NCBI RefSeq assembly: GCF_017303295.1
Contig: NZ_JAFKOK010000001.1
Coordinates: forward strand, 124,001-188,000
Origin: Rhodobacter sp. NTK016B
GTDB taxonomy: Bacteria; Pseudomonadota; Alphaproteobacteria; Rhodobacterales; Rhodobacteraceae
Direction of reading: 5' to 3'
Length of the DNA: 64,000 bases
Made by a program: the position numbers and the translations under genes. The notes under the pieces are model-generated. The model was not told where the DNA came from, searched no databases, and worked only from the letters and a program-made list of their open reading frames with translations. Shown piece after piece: positions 55,307 to 64,000 of this stretch (its first letter is position 1; each line of letters opens with the position of its first letter).

Positions 55307-55349
55307 TTGATCCGGATCAAGGTTTGCCCCCGCGCGGTCGGGTTAACAT
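55307..55349 (+). promoter_or_regulatory. Class II FNR promoter for the DUF6455 gene
   Basis: TTGATCCGGATCAA at 55307-55320 is an exact match to the FNR/FnrL consensus and is itself fully palindromic. TAACAT at 55344-55349 is a good -10 box. With a start about 7 bases further, the FNR box is centred near -42, the class II geometry where FNR contacts polymerase. Both parts fit without adjustment, so anaerobic induction of the gene at 55391 is likely. Confidence 0.85.
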
Positions 55350-55390
55350 TGCAACCAGTTCATTCATTCAATCGAACCGGAGCCGCCGCC

Positions 55391-55648
55391 ATGGGATTCT
55401 TCAAGAAACTCGACACTCATTCGGACTTGATCGCCTCGATGGCGGAAACCGTCCATGCCGACCTGACCGACGCGCTCGTCTATGGCCGCGTCACAGGGCA
55501 GGAAATCCGCAACGCAGTGATGAGCTGCATGGGCTGCGAAGGCTCGGGCGATTGCCAGAACTGGATGGACGCCCATAACCACGACGCCGATACGCCGCCC
55601 GCCTATTGCCGCAACCGCGCCATGCTGGAGCGCGCCAAGGAAGCTTGA
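55391..55648 (+). CDS. DUF6455 family protein
   Basis: Small 85-residue protein with cysteines in C-M-G-C-E-G-S-G-D-C (residues 47-56) and one more in Y-C-R-N-R (about 73). That C-x2-C-x5-C pattern could bind an iron-sulfur cluster or zinc. No signal peptide or membrane helix. Family of unknown function, frequent in Rhodobacterales. The ATG at 55391 has GGAG ten bases before it. The perfect FNR box upstream suggests it works under low oxygen. Confidence 0.85.
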   Translation: MGFFKKLDTHSDLIASMAETVHADLTDALVYGRVTGQEIRNAVMSCMGCEGSGDCQNWMDAHNHDADTPPAYCRNRAMLERAKEA

Positions 55649-55671
55649 GGCGGCGCCGCAGCCCCCCATAG

Positions 55672-55701
55672 CAAAGGGCCACCCTGCAGGGTGGCCCTTT
55701 G
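55672..55701. terminator. Bidirectional terminator between DUF6455 gene and pfpI
   Basis: A perfect 30-base palindrome: CAAAGGGCCACCCTG (55672-55686) and CAGGGTGGCCCTTTG (55687-55701), with the loop formed by the central four bases. It lies between the converging stops at 55648 and 55722. Confidence 0.88.
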
Positions 55702-55721
55702 ACTTTCCAGCTTAGCCTGTG

Positions 55722-56282
55722 TCACGCCGCGCGGCGTTCGTGGCGGCCTTCGTTGATCTCTTCGGCGATCTTCGCGACGAAGGCTTTCAGATCGCCCGGA
55801 TTGCGGCTGGTGATCAGGCCCTGATCGGTGACGACCTCGGCATCCTGCCAGTCGGCGCCCGCATTGATCATGTCAGTGCGGATCGACTTGTACGACGTCA
55901 GCTTACGGCCTTTGGCGATCCCCGCCTCGGCCAGCAGCCACGGCGCGTGGCAGATCGCGGCAACCACTTTCTTGGCGTCCCAGAACGCTTTGACGAAGTC
56001 CAGCGCGCTGTCTTCGACGCGCAGCAGGTCGGGGTTGATCTGACCGCCGGGCAGGACCAGCGCATCGTATTGGCCCGCATCCGCCTTGGACAGCGTCACA
56101 TCGACGGGCACCGCGCGGCCCCAGTCGCTTTTATCCCAGCCCTTGATCTCGCCCTCTTCGAGCGAAACGACGTGAACCTCTGCCCCTGCGTCGCGCAGAT
56201 CGTTGAGCGGGACTTCCAGCTCGGATTGCTCGTAGCCATGGGTGGCGAGGATGGCGATTTTCTTGCCAGACAGCGATTGCAT
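55722..56282 (-). CDS. DJ-1/PfpI family protein
   Basis: 186-residue flavodoxin-like protein of the PfpI group. The nucleophile-elbow Cys is in A-I-C-H-A-P-W, and the early E-x2-E (Y-E-Q-S-E-L-E-V-P) supplies the Glu that contacts it. Members include general stress protein 18, proteases and deglycase-like enzymes; which applies here is unclear. The ATG at 56282 has AGGAG upstream. It stands between terminators on both sides, as a single-gene unit. Confidence 0.87.
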   Translation of the reverse strand: MQSLSGKKIAILATHGYEQSELEVPLNDLRDAGAEVHVVSLEEGEIKGWDKSDWGRAVPVDVTLSKADAGQYDALVLPGGQINPDLLRVEDSALDFVKAFWDAKKVVAAICHAPWLLAEAGIAKGRKLTSYKSIRTDMINAGADWQDAEVVTDQGLITSRNPGDLKAFVAKIAEEINEGRHERRAA

Positions 56283-56388
56283 CTCGGCTCTCCTGTATTC
56301 GTTTCCGTTGTGGGAGAAACGGCTGTCGGCGCGCGCTGTTCCATATCCCGCGGTCACGAATTCCTGTCTGCGCGGATAACGTAGCGAA

Positions 56389-56418
56389 AAGCCCGCCCTC
56401 GGGGACCGGGGCGGGCTT
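56389..56418 (-). terminator. Terminator after mraY
   Basis: AAGCCCGCCC (56389-56398) pairs with GGGCGGGCTT (56409-56418). On the minus strand, downstream of mraY, the stem is followed by TTTTCGC. It ends the cell-wall gene cluster 26 bases after the mraY stop. Confidence 0.85.
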
Positions 56419-56444
56419 GCGACTTTGGTACTGCTATGAGCGTC

Positions 56445-57530
56445 TTAGCGGATCTTCAGCGTCGCCAGCCCGATCAGCGCCAGAACAAGGCTGATGATCC
56501 AGAAGCGGATGACGATCTGCGGCTCGGCCCAGCCGCGTTTCTCGAAATGGTGGTGGATCGGCGCCATCAGGAAGACCCGCCGCCCGGTGCGCTTGAAATA
56601 GGCCACCTGAATGATGACGCTCAGCGCCTCGACCACGAAGAGGCCGCCGACAATGGCGAGCACGATCTCGTGCTTGATGCAGACCGCAATGGCCCCCAGC
56701 GCCCCGCCCAGAGCCAGCGAGCCGGTATCGCCCATGAACACGGCGGCCGGCGGGGCGTTGTACCACAAAAAGCCCAAGCCCCCGCCCGCGAGCGCGGCAG
56801 TGAAGATCAGCAATTCGCCCGTACCCGGCACGTAATGCACGTCGAGATAGGCGGTAAAGTCGACCCGGCCCACGGCATAGGCGATCACGCCCAGCGTCGA
56901 CGCGGCGATCATCACCGGCATGATGGCCAGACCGTCCAGACCGTCCGTCAGGTTGACCGCGTTGGCCGCGCCGACGATCACGATCATCGCGAAGGGCACG
57001 TAGAACAGTCCCATATCGATGAGCGCGGCCTTGAAGACCGGCATCGCCAGCTGGCCCGTCAGCTCGGCCGGATGGGCCCATGCGGCGGCCACCGCCGCCA
57101 GCGCCGCGATCACCAGCCCGGCGCCCATGCGGATCTTACCCGAAACGCCCTTGGTGTTCGATTTCGTGACCTTGGCGTAATCGTCGGCGAAACCGATCAG
57201 CCCGAAGCCCCATGTGACCAGAAGCGTGATCCAGACATAGGGGTTATCGAGCCGCGCCCAGAGCAGCGTGGACACCGACAGCGCCGACAGAATCAGTAGG
57301 CCGCCCATGGTCGGCGTGCCCTTTTTGGTCAGCAGGTGCGATTCGGGCCCGTCCTCGCGGATCGGCTGACCCTTGCCCTGCCGTTTGCGCAGGAAGTTGA
57401 TCAGCGGCGGTCCGAAGACGAAGCCGAAAATGAGGGCGGTGAAAAAGGCCGCCCCCGCTCGCACGGTGATGTAACGGAAAAGGTTGAAGCCGATAAAGGC
57501 CTCGGAAAACTCGGCAAGCCAGTAGAGCAT
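56445..57530 (-). CDS. mraY: Phospho-N-acetylmuramoyl-pentapeptide transferase
   Basis: Makes lipid I from UDP-MurNAc-pentapeptide and undecaprenyl phosphate, ten-helix integral membrane enzyme, 361 residues. Motifs include G-T-P-T-M-G-G near residue 72, G-F-A-D-D-Y-A-K near 116, [13 protein letters not shown] near 191, and the [10 protein letters not shown] loop and H-H-x-F-E-K/R near 270-325. It follows murF by 3 bases and is the last gene of the cluster here. Confidence 0.97.
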   Translation of the reverse strand: MLYWLAEFSEAFIGFNLFRYITVRAGAAFFTALIFGFVFGPPLINFLRKRQGKGQPIREDGPESHLLTKKGTPTMGGLLILSALSVSTLLWARLDNPYVWITLLVTWGFGLIGFADDYAKVTKSNTKGVSGKIRMGAGLVIAALAAVAAAWAHPAELTGQLAMPVFKAALIDMGLFYVPFAMIVIVGAANAVNLTDGLDGLAIMPVMIAASTLGVIAYAVGRVDFTAYLDVHYVPGTGELLIFTAALAGGGLGFLWYNAPPAAVFMGDTGSLALGGALGAIAVCIKHEIVLAIVGGLFVVEALSVIIQVAYFKRTGRRVFLMAPIHHHFEKRGWAEPQIVIRFWIISLVLALIGLATLKIR

Positions 57531-57533
57531 TGG

Positions 57534-58964
57534 CTATTTCCCTGTCTGCTCGTCGGGAAGCGGGTGGTCGAGGTTGCGCAGGACGTCAACCACACGCGAC
57601 ACATAACTGCCTTTCGAGCCCTTCACCAGCACCACGTCGCCCGGCTGGACCAGCCCATAGGCCTGCGCGCCCAGATCGTCGGCCTGCGCGACATGAAGGC
57701 CACGCAACCGCTCGGGCAGCGCATCGGCCAGCGCCTGCATCCGTGGCCCCACTGTATGGACCAGATCTACGGCCTCAAGCGCGGGATGGGTGGCAAGGCC
57801 TGCGTGAAGCGCGACTTCGTCGGCGCCCAGCTCAAGCATGTCGCCCAGAATCGCCAGCCTGCGCCCTCCCGCCCCGGTCGGCGTAGCGGCGAGCACGTCG
57901 AAAGCGGCGGCCATCGAATCGGGATTGGCGTTGAACGCATCGTCGATCAGCGTGAAGCTGGCATCGACCATGCTGTCGAGGCGGATCACCTCTTGCTGGC
58001 CACGCCCGGCGGGGGGGCGCCAATCAGCGATGTCGAGCGCGGCGATATCCCATTCGGCACCGGCGGCCTCGGCAGCGGCGAGCGCGGCCACCGCATTCAT
58101 CGCCATGTGACGGCCCGGCGCGGCGGTCTTGAACAGGAATTTCCGTGCCGGATGGCCCGGCTGCAGCGCGATCTCGCCGCGCACGCCCGAACTGTCGGCG
58201 GCGACCGAGATCTCGGTCACGCGGTAGGCGGCATCTGCGGCCTCGCCGAACCCCAGCGCGTGCCCTGCCTCGGCGGCGGCGCGGGCAAGGATCGGCGTGG
58301 TGGGCAGATCGGCGTTGTATAGTGCGGTCCCGTCCGGTTCGAGCCCCTCATAGATCGACGCCTTTTCATGCGCGATCCCGTCGAGCGAGCCAAACGCTTC
58401 CAGATGCGCGGATCCGACGATCGTCACCAGCGCGACATGCGGTCGGGCAAGACGCGCGAGCGGTGCGATCTCGCCGGGATGGTTCATACCGATCTCGATC
58501 ACCGCGAAACGGGTCGCGGCGGGCATCCGCGCCAGCGTGAGCGGCACGCCCCAATGGTTGTTGTAGCTGGCCTCGGCCGCATGGGTGGCGCCTTGGCGCG
58601 ACAGGATGTGGCGCAGCATTTCCTTGGTCGAGGTCTTGCCGACCGATCCGGTCACGGCAATCACCCGCGCCTGCGTACGCGCCCGCGCTGCCTTCGCCAT
58701 GGCGCCCAGCCCTTCCAGCACGTCGGACACCACCAGACAGGGGCCGGTGACCCCCTCGGGCACGCGGCTGACGAGGGCGGCGGCGGCGCCCTTCTCGAAA
58801 GCCTGAGCCAAGAAATCGTGGCCGTCGCGCGCGGCACTCAGCGCGATGAACATCTCGCCCGGACGGATCGTGCGGGTGTCGATGGAAAGGCCGGTGACCT
58901 CGAAAGGGGCGGTTGCCGTACCGCCGGTGGCCTGTTCGGCCTCGACCTGTGTCCAGAGCGCCAT
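57534..58964 (-). CDS. murF: UDP-N-acetylmuramoyl-tripeptide--D-alanyl-D-alanine ligase
   Basis: Adds D-Ala-D-Ala to the UDP-MurNAc-tripeptide, 476 residues. P-loop G-S-V-G-K-T-S-T-K near residue 108, N-N-H-W-G-V-P near 140, and E-I-G-M-N-H-P-G-E-I near 159 are the Mur ligase motifs. The ATG at 58964 is one base after the murE stop; no strong ribosome site, so it probably relies on coupling. It precedes mraY by 3 bases. Confidence 0.96.
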   Translation of the reverse strand: MALWTQVEAEQATGGTATAPFEVTGLSIDTRTIRPGEMFIALSAARDGHDFLAQAFEKGAAAALVSRVPEGVTGPCLVVSDVLEGLGAMAKAARARTQARVIAVTGSVGKTSTKEMLRHILSRQGATHAAEASYNNHWGVPLTLARMPAATRFAVIEIGMNHPGEIAPLARLARPHVALVTIVGSAHLEAFGSLDGIAHEKASIYEGLEPDGTALYNADLPTTPILARAAAEAGHALGFGEAADAAYRVTEISVAADSSGVRGEIALQPGHPARKFLFKTAAPGRHMAMNAVAALAAAEAAGAEWDIAALDIADWRPPAGRGQQEVIRLDSMVDASFTLIDDAFNANPDSMAAAFDVLAATPTGAGGRRLAILGDMLELGADEVALHAGLATHPALEAVDLVHTVGPRMQALADALPERLRGLHVAQADDLGAQAYGLVQPGDVVLVKGSKGSYVSRVVDVLRNLDHPLPDEQTGK

Positions 58965-58965
58965 G

Positions 58966-60438
58966 TCAGAGTGTCCCGTCAAGCGCCGCGACGGCGACGC
59001 TGGCCTGTTCGATATCATCGAACGGATACACCACGCTGCCGACCGTCTGGCCGGTTTCATGGCCCTTGCCCGCGATCAGCAGCGCGTCGCCCGGCTGCAG
59101 CGCGTCAATCGCGCGCAGGATCGCCTCGGCGCGGTCGCCGACCTCATTGGCCTCGGGCGCGCCTTTCAATATTTCTGCACGGATCACGGCCGGATCCTCG
59201 CTCCGGGGGTTGTCGTCTGTCACAAAAACAACATCCGCGTTTTCCGCCGCAGCCTTGCCCATCAGCGGACGCTTGAGCTTGTCGCGGTCGCCCCCGGCGC
59301 CCAGAACGACGATCAACCGCCCCATCACATGCGGGCGCATCGCCTTGAGCGCGGTCTCGACCGCTGCCGGGGTATGGGCGTAATCGACATAGACCGGCGC
59401 ACCGTTTTCGCGGGTTGCTGCAAGCTGCATCCGGCCCCTGACGCCCTGCAGGCTTTCCAGCGCACGCACCGCTTCATCGGTATCGCCGCCCGTGGCCAGC
59501 ACAAGACCCAGCGCAACCAGCGCGTTCGAAGCCTGAAAGCCGCCGACGAGATCCAGATCGACCTGATGGACATGGCCCTTGAAGTCAAAGCGCAGAGTCT
59601 GGCCGTGCGGATGGAAGCGCTGCGCGACGATGCGCAGGTCGCAATCGGCCTCGGACCCGACCTTGAGCACCGGCTGGGCGACCACGCCCGACAATCTGGC
59701 GCCCCATTCGTCGTCGATATTGATCACCGCCACCGCGTCTTCGGGCATGAGGCGGGCGAAAAGACCGGCCTTGGCGGTGAAATAGTCGTCCATCGAAGCG
59801 TGGTAGTCGAGATGGTCCTGCGAGAGATTGGTGAACGCCCCCGCCGCCAGCCGCACCCCTTCGAGCCGCCGCTGGTCCAGCCCGTGCGAGCTGGCCTCCA
59901 TCGCGGCATGGGTGACACCCGCCTCGGCGGCCTGCGCCAAGAGCCGTTGCAAGGTCACGGAATCGGGCGTGGTATGCGCCAGCGGACGGCCCCACGCGCC
60001 CTCGACACCCGTGGTGCCGATATTGATCGCCTCGTATCCCAGCGCCGTCCAGATCTGCCGCGTGAAGCTGGCGACCGAGGTCTTGCCATTGGTCCCCGTC
60101 ACCGCGGCCATCACCGCGGGCTGCGCGCCAAAAAACAGCGCCGCCGCCATGGCCAGCGTGCCACGCGGATCCTCGGCCACGATCAACGCGGCCTCGGGGT
60201 GGCGTTCCAGCGTCTCGGCGGCGATGCGCGCGCCTTCGCGGTCGGTCAGGATGGCGGTCGCGCCCATGCGCAGGGCGGGGTCGATGAACTCGCCGCCATG
60301 AACGCGGGTGCCGGGAAGCGCCGCGAACAGCGTGCCCGGTTTCACCTCGCGGCTGTCGAGCGTGATCGCGTCGACGCGGGCATGGGGATCGCCCCGGCGC
60401 GGGGTCAGTCCCAGCTCGCCCAGAGTGCGGTTCGTCAT
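58966..60438 (-). CDS. murE: UDP-N-acetylmuramoyl-tripeptide synthetase (meso-DAP-adding)
   Basis: Adds meso-diaminopimelate to UDP-MurNAc-L-Ala-D-Glu, 490 residues. P-loop T-G-T-N-G-K-T-S near residue 110, and D-D-N-P-R near residue 405 is the signature that recognises meso-DAP rather than lysine. I used the second of two adjacent ATGs (60438), six bases after AAGGGGG; the first gives one residue more. Position between ftsI and murF matches the dcw order. Confidence 0.96.
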   Translation of the reverse strand: MTNRTLGELGLTPRRGDPHARVDAITLDSREVKPGTLFAALPGTRVHGGEFIDPALRMGATAILTDREGARIAAETLERHPEAALIVAEDPRGTLAMAAALFFGAQPAVMAAVTGTNGKTSVASFTRQIWTALGYEAINIGTTGVEGAWGRPLAHTTPDSVTLQRLLAQAAEAGVTHAAMEASSHGLDQRRLEGVRLAAGAFTNLSQDHLDYHASMDDYFTAKAGLFARLMPEDAVAVINIDDEWGARLSGVVAQPVLKVGSEADCDLRIVAQRFHPHGQTLRFDFKGHVHQVDLDLVGGFQASNALVALGLVLATGGDTDEAVRALESLQGVRGRMQLAATRENGAPVYVDYAHTPAAVETALKAMRPHVMGRLIVVLGAGGDRDKLKRPLMGKAAAENADVVFVTDDNPRSEDPAVIRAEILKGAPEANEVGDRAEAILRAIDALQPGDALLIAGKGHETGQTVGSVVYPFDDIEQASVAVAALDGTL

Positions 60439-60510
60439 CATTGCCCCCTTGCGCAATCTTCACCGCGCGGTTTGCCGAGGCGCAATCGCCGTCGCGGTCT
60501 CTGGGGATGC

Positions 60511-62289
60511 CTAGCGCAGGCGAAGCATCGCATCAATCTCTGCTGCGCTCTGTGGGCGCAGCCCCAGCATCGGCGCGATCCGCTCGACCATTTCGCGGAC
60601 GACCGGAACCACGGTCCAGCCCGCCGTGCGACGGTTCTGGCCCGCCGCGAAAACCGATGGCTCGTCCATCGTCACCACGAACACGTAGCGCGGATCGTTC
60701 ATCGGGAAAGCGCCGGCAAAGGTGGCGACGACGCGGTCTTCGTAATAGCCGCCCTGCGGGTCGGGCTTGTCGGCGGTGCCGGTCTTGCCGCCGATGGCAT
60801 AGCCCTCGGCCTCGCCGAACATCGAGGCGGTGCCATCCGTCACCACCCGGCGCATCATCGCCCGCATCTGCCGCGAGGTCTGCTCGGAGATCACACGCTC
60901 GCCCACGGCTGGGTTGGTGCGGCGCAAAAGCGTGGGCTGCACGCGGGTGCCGCCGTTCACGATCGTCGCGTAGCCCGCCGCCAGTTGCAGCGGCGTCATG
61001 CTCAGACCGTGGCCGTAGCTGACGGTCATCGAAGTGATCTCGGACCAGCGGGGGTCGTATTGCGGGCTCACATTGCGCGATTCGGGCAGTTCGATCGGCA
61101 TCGGGTCAAGGAAGCCAAAGCTCTGCAGGAAGGCGCGCTGCCGCTCGGCACCAATCATCTGCGCCAAGCGCGCGGTCCCCACATTCGAGGATTCGACCAG
61201 CACATCGGTGACGGTCATCTGCGCGGGCATCCGGTGCATGTCGCTGATCCGGTGCCGCCCGAAGCGCAGCGGGCCACGCGTGTCGATCATCGTGTCGGGC
61301 GTGACAAGACCCGCTTCCAGCGCCTGCGCCACGGCGAAGACCTTCATCACCGAACCCAGCTCGTAAAGGCCCTGCACCGTACGATTGAACAGCGGCGAAT
61401 CGGCGGGATCGCCCGACAAAGCGGGCGCGGGCCGGTCATTGGGGTCAAAGGTCGGCGCCGAGGCCATCGAGACGATCTCGCCGGTATAGGCGTCCATCAG
61501 AATGGCCGAGCCGCCATTGGCGTTGTAGACCTGAATGCCGCCCGCCAGCACCTCTTCGACCACCGCCTGAATAGACAGATCCAGCGACAGCGACAGCGAC
61601 ACATCGGCAAGATCCGGATCGCTCAAACGGTTATCGGCGGCCAGTTCGATCCCGGCGATGCCTTCGATCTCGGCGGCGGTCACGCCCTGCTCGCCGTAAT
61701 TCGTCCCGCCCAGCACATGCGCCGCCAGCGTACCGTTGGGGTAAAGCCGCATGTCGCGCGGGCCCAGCAGCAGACCGGGATCGCCGATATCATGCGCAGC
61801 CTGCGCCTGTTCGGGCGACACGCGCGCGCGAATCCATGCGAAGCGGCGGTCGGGGTCGGTCAGGCGCGCGGCCAGCCGGTCGACATCGAGCTCGGGGAAA
61901 ATGCGCCCCAACTCATGCGCGGCGCGCACCCCGTCAACCAGATAGCGGGTCTCGGCATACAGCGAATGGGTGACGAGGTTGGTCGCCAGCAGGCGCCCGT
62001 TTCGATCGAGCACATCGGCACGCTCGCCCGAAATCGTCTCGCCGGTATAGGCTTCGGGTTCAGCCACCGGCGAGGCGGCCAGCATGCCCATCTTGGCGCC
62101 GACCGCCGCATAGCCCGCAAAAAAGGCCACGGCGAGGAACAGGATGCGCCATTCCGCCCGGCGGCGCCCGGCATCGCGCGCCTGTTCACGGCGCAGGCGC
62201 AGGTTTTCGCGTTCGATGCCCGACGGGTTCACGCCCTGCGAACGGGCATCGAGAACACGGGCAAGCGGTCTGAGCGGCGTGCGGGTCAC
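60511..62289 (-). CDS. ftsI: Division-specific transpeptidase FtsI (PBP3)
   Basis: Cross-links septal peptidoglycan. From the GTG at 62289, with GGAGG seven bases upstream, the protein is 592 residues. One membrane helix (about residues 50-68) follows a charged N-terminus. The active site Ser is in G-S-V-M-K near residue 295, the second motif S-S-N is near 350, and G-G-K-T-G-T-A near 490. It overlaps ftsL by four bases. Confidence 0.95.
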   Translation of the reverse strand: MTRTPLRPLARVLDARSQGVNPSGIERENLRLRREQARDAGRRRAEWRILFLAVAFFAGYAAVGAKMGMLAASPVAEPEAYTGETISGERADVLDRNGRLLATNLVTHSLYAETRYLVDGVRAAHELGRIFPELDVDRLAARLTDPDRRFAWIRARVSPEQAQAAHDIGDPGLLLGPRDMRLYPNGTLAAHVLGGTNYGEQGVTAAEIEGIAGIELAADNRLSDPDLADVSLSLSLDLSIQAVVEEVLAGGIQVYNANGGSAILMDAYTGEIVSMASAPTFDPNDRPAPALSGDPADSPLFNRTVQGLYELGSVMKVFAVAQALEAGLVTPDTMIDTRGPLRFGRHRISDMHRMPAQMTVTDVLVESSNVGTARLAQMIGAERQRAFLQSFGFLDPMPIELPESRNVSPQYDPRWSEITSMTVSYGHGLSMTPLQLAAGYATIVNGGTRVQPTLLRRTNPAVGERVISEQTSRQMRAMMRRVVTDGTASMFGEAEGYAIGGKTGTADKPDPQGGYYEDRVVATFAGAFPMNDPRYVFVVTMDEPSVFAAGQNRRTAGWTVVPVVREMVERIAPMLGLRPQSAAEIDAMLRLR

Positions 62290-62603
62290 AGCGTATCCTC
62301 CGGCGTCGGGGCAAGGATCTGCGGATAGGGAACGTCTTCGATCTGGCCGAACTGACGGCCCTCCATCGGACCAAGGCCCAAGCGTTCGAAATTCAGCACC
62401 GCCAGCGAGCGCAGGCGCTGCGGGCGGTTGAGATAGGCCCATTCGGCCTGCTGGACATCGAGCGCCTCGTTCAGCGACCGGATTTCCGCGCGCAGGCTGC
62501 GCACGTCGCGCAGCGCGGTCTGGGTCTTCTGGTTCTGGTCATAGGCCCAGATCGCCAGTCCGATGACGCCAAAGGCGGCAAGCATATAGAAGACGGCACG
62601 CAT
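62286..62603 (-). CDS. ftsL: Cell division protein FtsL
   Basis: Small bitopic division protein, 105 residues: short cytoplasmic tail, a helix at about 6-22 (M-L-A-A-F-G-V-I-G-L-A-I-W-A), then a coiled coil with heptads (A-L-R-D-V-R-S-L-R-A-E-I) before L-N-R-P-x-R-L. The ATG at 62603 has AAGGAG 8 bases upstream and overlaps the end of rsmH. It partners FtsB and FtsQ; its position between rsmH and ftsI identifies it, since its sequence is poorly conserved. Confidence 0.9.
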   Translation of the reverse strand: MRAVFYMLAAFGVIGLAIWAYDQNQKTQTALRDVRSLRAEIRSLNEALDVQQAEWAYLNRPQRLRSLAVLNFERLGLGPMEGRQFGQIEDVPYPQILAPTPEDTL

Positions 62604-63610
62604 CAGCGATCTCCTTGCAAGACAAGACGGGGCAGCCCCAGCGCGCTGCGCTCGACCGGACCGGCAGGCGCGTCGGTGCGCCGCCCGATGCGCAAGAGCG
62701 CCGAGCGCGAACGGGGATTGGCAGCGCATTCGGCCTCGTCCGCGGCGATGGCCTTGCGCGTGACGGTCTCGAAGCGCGGCGCTTCCTGCTCGGTCATCGG
62801 GGCGTGGCGGCTGCCCTGCCCCGCCCGGCCCGAGCGCTGCTGAAAGAAGCGTTTGACGATCCGGTCTTCGAGCGAATGGAAACTGACGACAGCCAGCATC
62901 CCGCCGGGGTTGAGCGCGCGCTCTGCCGCTTCCAGCCCGTCGACAAGCTGGTGGAACTCGGCATTCACGGCGATGCGCAGGGCCTGAAAACTGCGGGTCG
63001 CCGGATGGCTCTGGCCGGGTTTGGGACGGGGAAGCTGGCTGCTGACGATCTCGGCCAGTTGCAGCGTGGTTTCAATCGGTTGCACCGTACGCGCCTTGAC
63101 GATGGCGCGGGCGATCCGGCGCGAGGCACGCTCTTCGCCATAGTGAAACAGGATATCGGCCAGCGCCGCTTCGTCCTCGGTATTCACCAGATCTGCGGCC
63201 GAAGGGCCATCCTGGCTCATCCGCATGTCGAGCGGGCCGTCGCGGGTAAAGGAAAAGCCGCGCTCGGGCAGGTCGAGCTGCATCGATGACACGCCGAGAT
63301 CCAGAGCCACCCCGTCGAGCGGCTCGCCCGCCAGCGTGTCGAGTTCCGAGAACGTGCCCTGCACGACGCGGATACGCTCGCCGTAAGGCGCGGCCCAGTC
63401 CTGCGCCATGCTCAGCGCCAGCGGGTCGCGGTCGATGCCGATTACCCGGTCGGCGCCCGCCGCGACCAGCCCGCGCGTATAGCCGCCCGCGCCCATCGTG
63501 CCGTCAAGCCAGACACCCCGCACCGGAGCGACACCGGCAAGCAGGGGGCCGAGAAGAACGGGGATGTGCGGGGCGTCCTGTGGGTCGCTCGACATGGGCC
63601 CGTCCGTCAT
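62603..63610 (-). CDS. rsmH: 16S rRNA (cytosine(1402)-N(4))-methyltransferase
   Basis: SAM-dependent methyltransferase, 335 residues, that modifies C1402 of 16S rRNA. H-I-P-V-L-L near residue 15, G-x-G-G-Y-T-R near 41, I-D-R-D-P-L-A near 59 and [13 protein letters not shown] near 240 are the family motifs. The ATG overlaps the mraZ stop by four bases. Confidence 0.96.
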   Translation of the reverse strand: MTDGPMSSDPQDAPHIPVLLGPLLAGVAPVRGVWLDGTMGAGGYTRGLVAAGADRVIGIDRDPLALSMAQDWAAPYGERIRVVQGTFSELDTLAGEPLDGVALDLGVSSMQLDLPERGFSFTRDGPLDMRMSQDGPSAADLVNTEDEAALADILFHYGEERASRRIARAIVKARTVQPIETTLQLAEIVSSQLPRPKPGQSHPATRSFQALRIAVNAEFHQLVDGLEAAERALNPGGMLAVVSFHSLEDRIVKRFFQQRSGRAGQGSRHAPMTEQEAPRFETVTRKAIAADEAECAANPRSRSALLRIGRRTDAPAGPVERSALGLPRLVLQGDR

Positions 63611-64000
63611 TCAGGGGTTTCGGTCTTGGCGGGAAGCTCGGGCAGCCAGGATTCGTAATCGAAATCGTCGTCCTCGTCGGCGAAGATGTCTTCGAACCCG
63701 CCCTCTTCCTCTTCGTAGGTTTCCGGCTTGTAGATCATGAACTGATCCGAAGCGGCAACGAACAGGGCCTGTTTCGTCAGGTCCAGCTTGGTGCGCAGCT
63801 TGACGGGCAACAGGATGCGTCCGTCCTCCATCACTTCGATATCATCGGCCAGCGCGTGATAGATTTTTTCCAGCGCGCGGCGCCGCTTCGAGCCGTTGGG
63901 CAACAGCTTGATGCGTTCCTCGATTCTCTCGATCTCTTTGATGGTGTAGCATTTGAGGTAATTCTGCGTCGGAGGACCGAACACGATCACCATATTGGCA
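63607..64000 (-). CDS. mraZ: Division/cell wall cluster regulator MraZ (partial)
   Basis: Only the C-terminal part, about 130 residues, is inside the window; the frame is open to the edge and the N-terminal SpoVT-AbrB half lies beyond it. Visible are [24 protein letters not shown], and a second AbrB-like motif [14 protein letters not shown]. The acidic tail (Asp/Glu-rich, about residues 90-115 of the visible part) is longer than usual. MraZ binds DNA repeats upstream of its own gene, which would lie outside the window. Confidence 0.92.
   Translation of the reverse strand, partial: ANMVIVFGPPTQNYLKCYTIKEIERIEERIKLLPNGSKRRRALEKIYHALADDIEVMEDGRILLPVKLRTKLDLTKQALFVAASDQFMIYKPETYEEEEGGFEDIFADEDDDFDYESWLPELPAKTETPE

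Noticed and set aside
58846-62328. 1160-codon plus-strand frame across murF, murE and ftsI
   Set aside because: It spans three certain essential genes on the other strand and contains no recognisable domain.

Overview
The window is a 64 kb chromosomal stretch of a GC-rich alphaproteobacterium, most likely of the Rhodobacteraceae (Roseobacter/Paracoccus group). The evidence is a TRAP transporter operon, a DUF6455 protein, a Hint_2-type protein, pst permeases with the long alphaproteobacterial N-termini, the order yfgM-bamB-der, a glnB-glnA pair, and short intergenic GC-rich repeats ending in an ATTT box. A glucosylglycerol (compatible solute) operon suggests a saline habitat. I cannot assign a genus. 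There are no rRNA genes, CRISPR arrays, insertion sequences or prophage; one tRNA (Leu, anticodon UAG) is present.

Region 1-5213 (+) is a catabolic operon: the end of a probable TRAP solute-binding protein, DctQ and DctM permeases, a cyclase-family metal hydrolase, an OsmC-like protein, an SDR oxidoreductase and an SMP-30-type lactonase. The substrate is unknown. Region 5374-9090 (+) holds gpsA, a HAD phosphatase and ggpS, which together make glucosylglycerol from NADH, DHAP and ADP-glucose, closed by a strong terminator. Region 9232-14015 (-) is pstSCAB with two tandem Pho boxes and no phoU. Region 14101-23356 (-) carries a fructokinase, a FrcK-like P-loop kinase, an SRPBCC protein, an NDUFAF6/phytoene-synthase-like protein, an alpha/beta hydrolase, a methyltransferase, cimA, cysS and a DMT exporter.

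Region 23508-33128 mixes small units: an NsrR-type Rrf2 regulator behind a perfect FNR box, a membrane retropepsin, MarC, a YheS-type ABC-F ATPase, an MFS exporter, ndk, a lytic transglycosylase lipoprotein, a TfoX-C protein, PPK2, and an ALDH-like fragment. Region 33193-45986 has cvpA-radA, an acyl-CoA dehydrogenase, tig, a pentapeptide-repeat protein, tRNA-Leu, a Hint protein, nnr, glnB-glnA and three less well known genes. Region 46285-51190 (-) is an RND efflux pump with an unusually long permease.

Region 51628-55194 (+) is yfgM-bamB-der (outer membrane assembly plus ribosome biogenesis). A DUF6455 gene with a textbook class II FNR promoter and a PfpI-family gene follow. Region 56445-64000 (-) is the first half of the dcw cell-wall cluster, mraZ-rsmH-ftsL-ftsI-murE-murF-mraY, which ends at a terminator after mraY instead of continuing to murD. 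The regulatory sites seen (Pho boxes, two FNR boxes, an NtrC-type dyad) link phosphate, oxygen/NO and nitrogen control to genes in this window.
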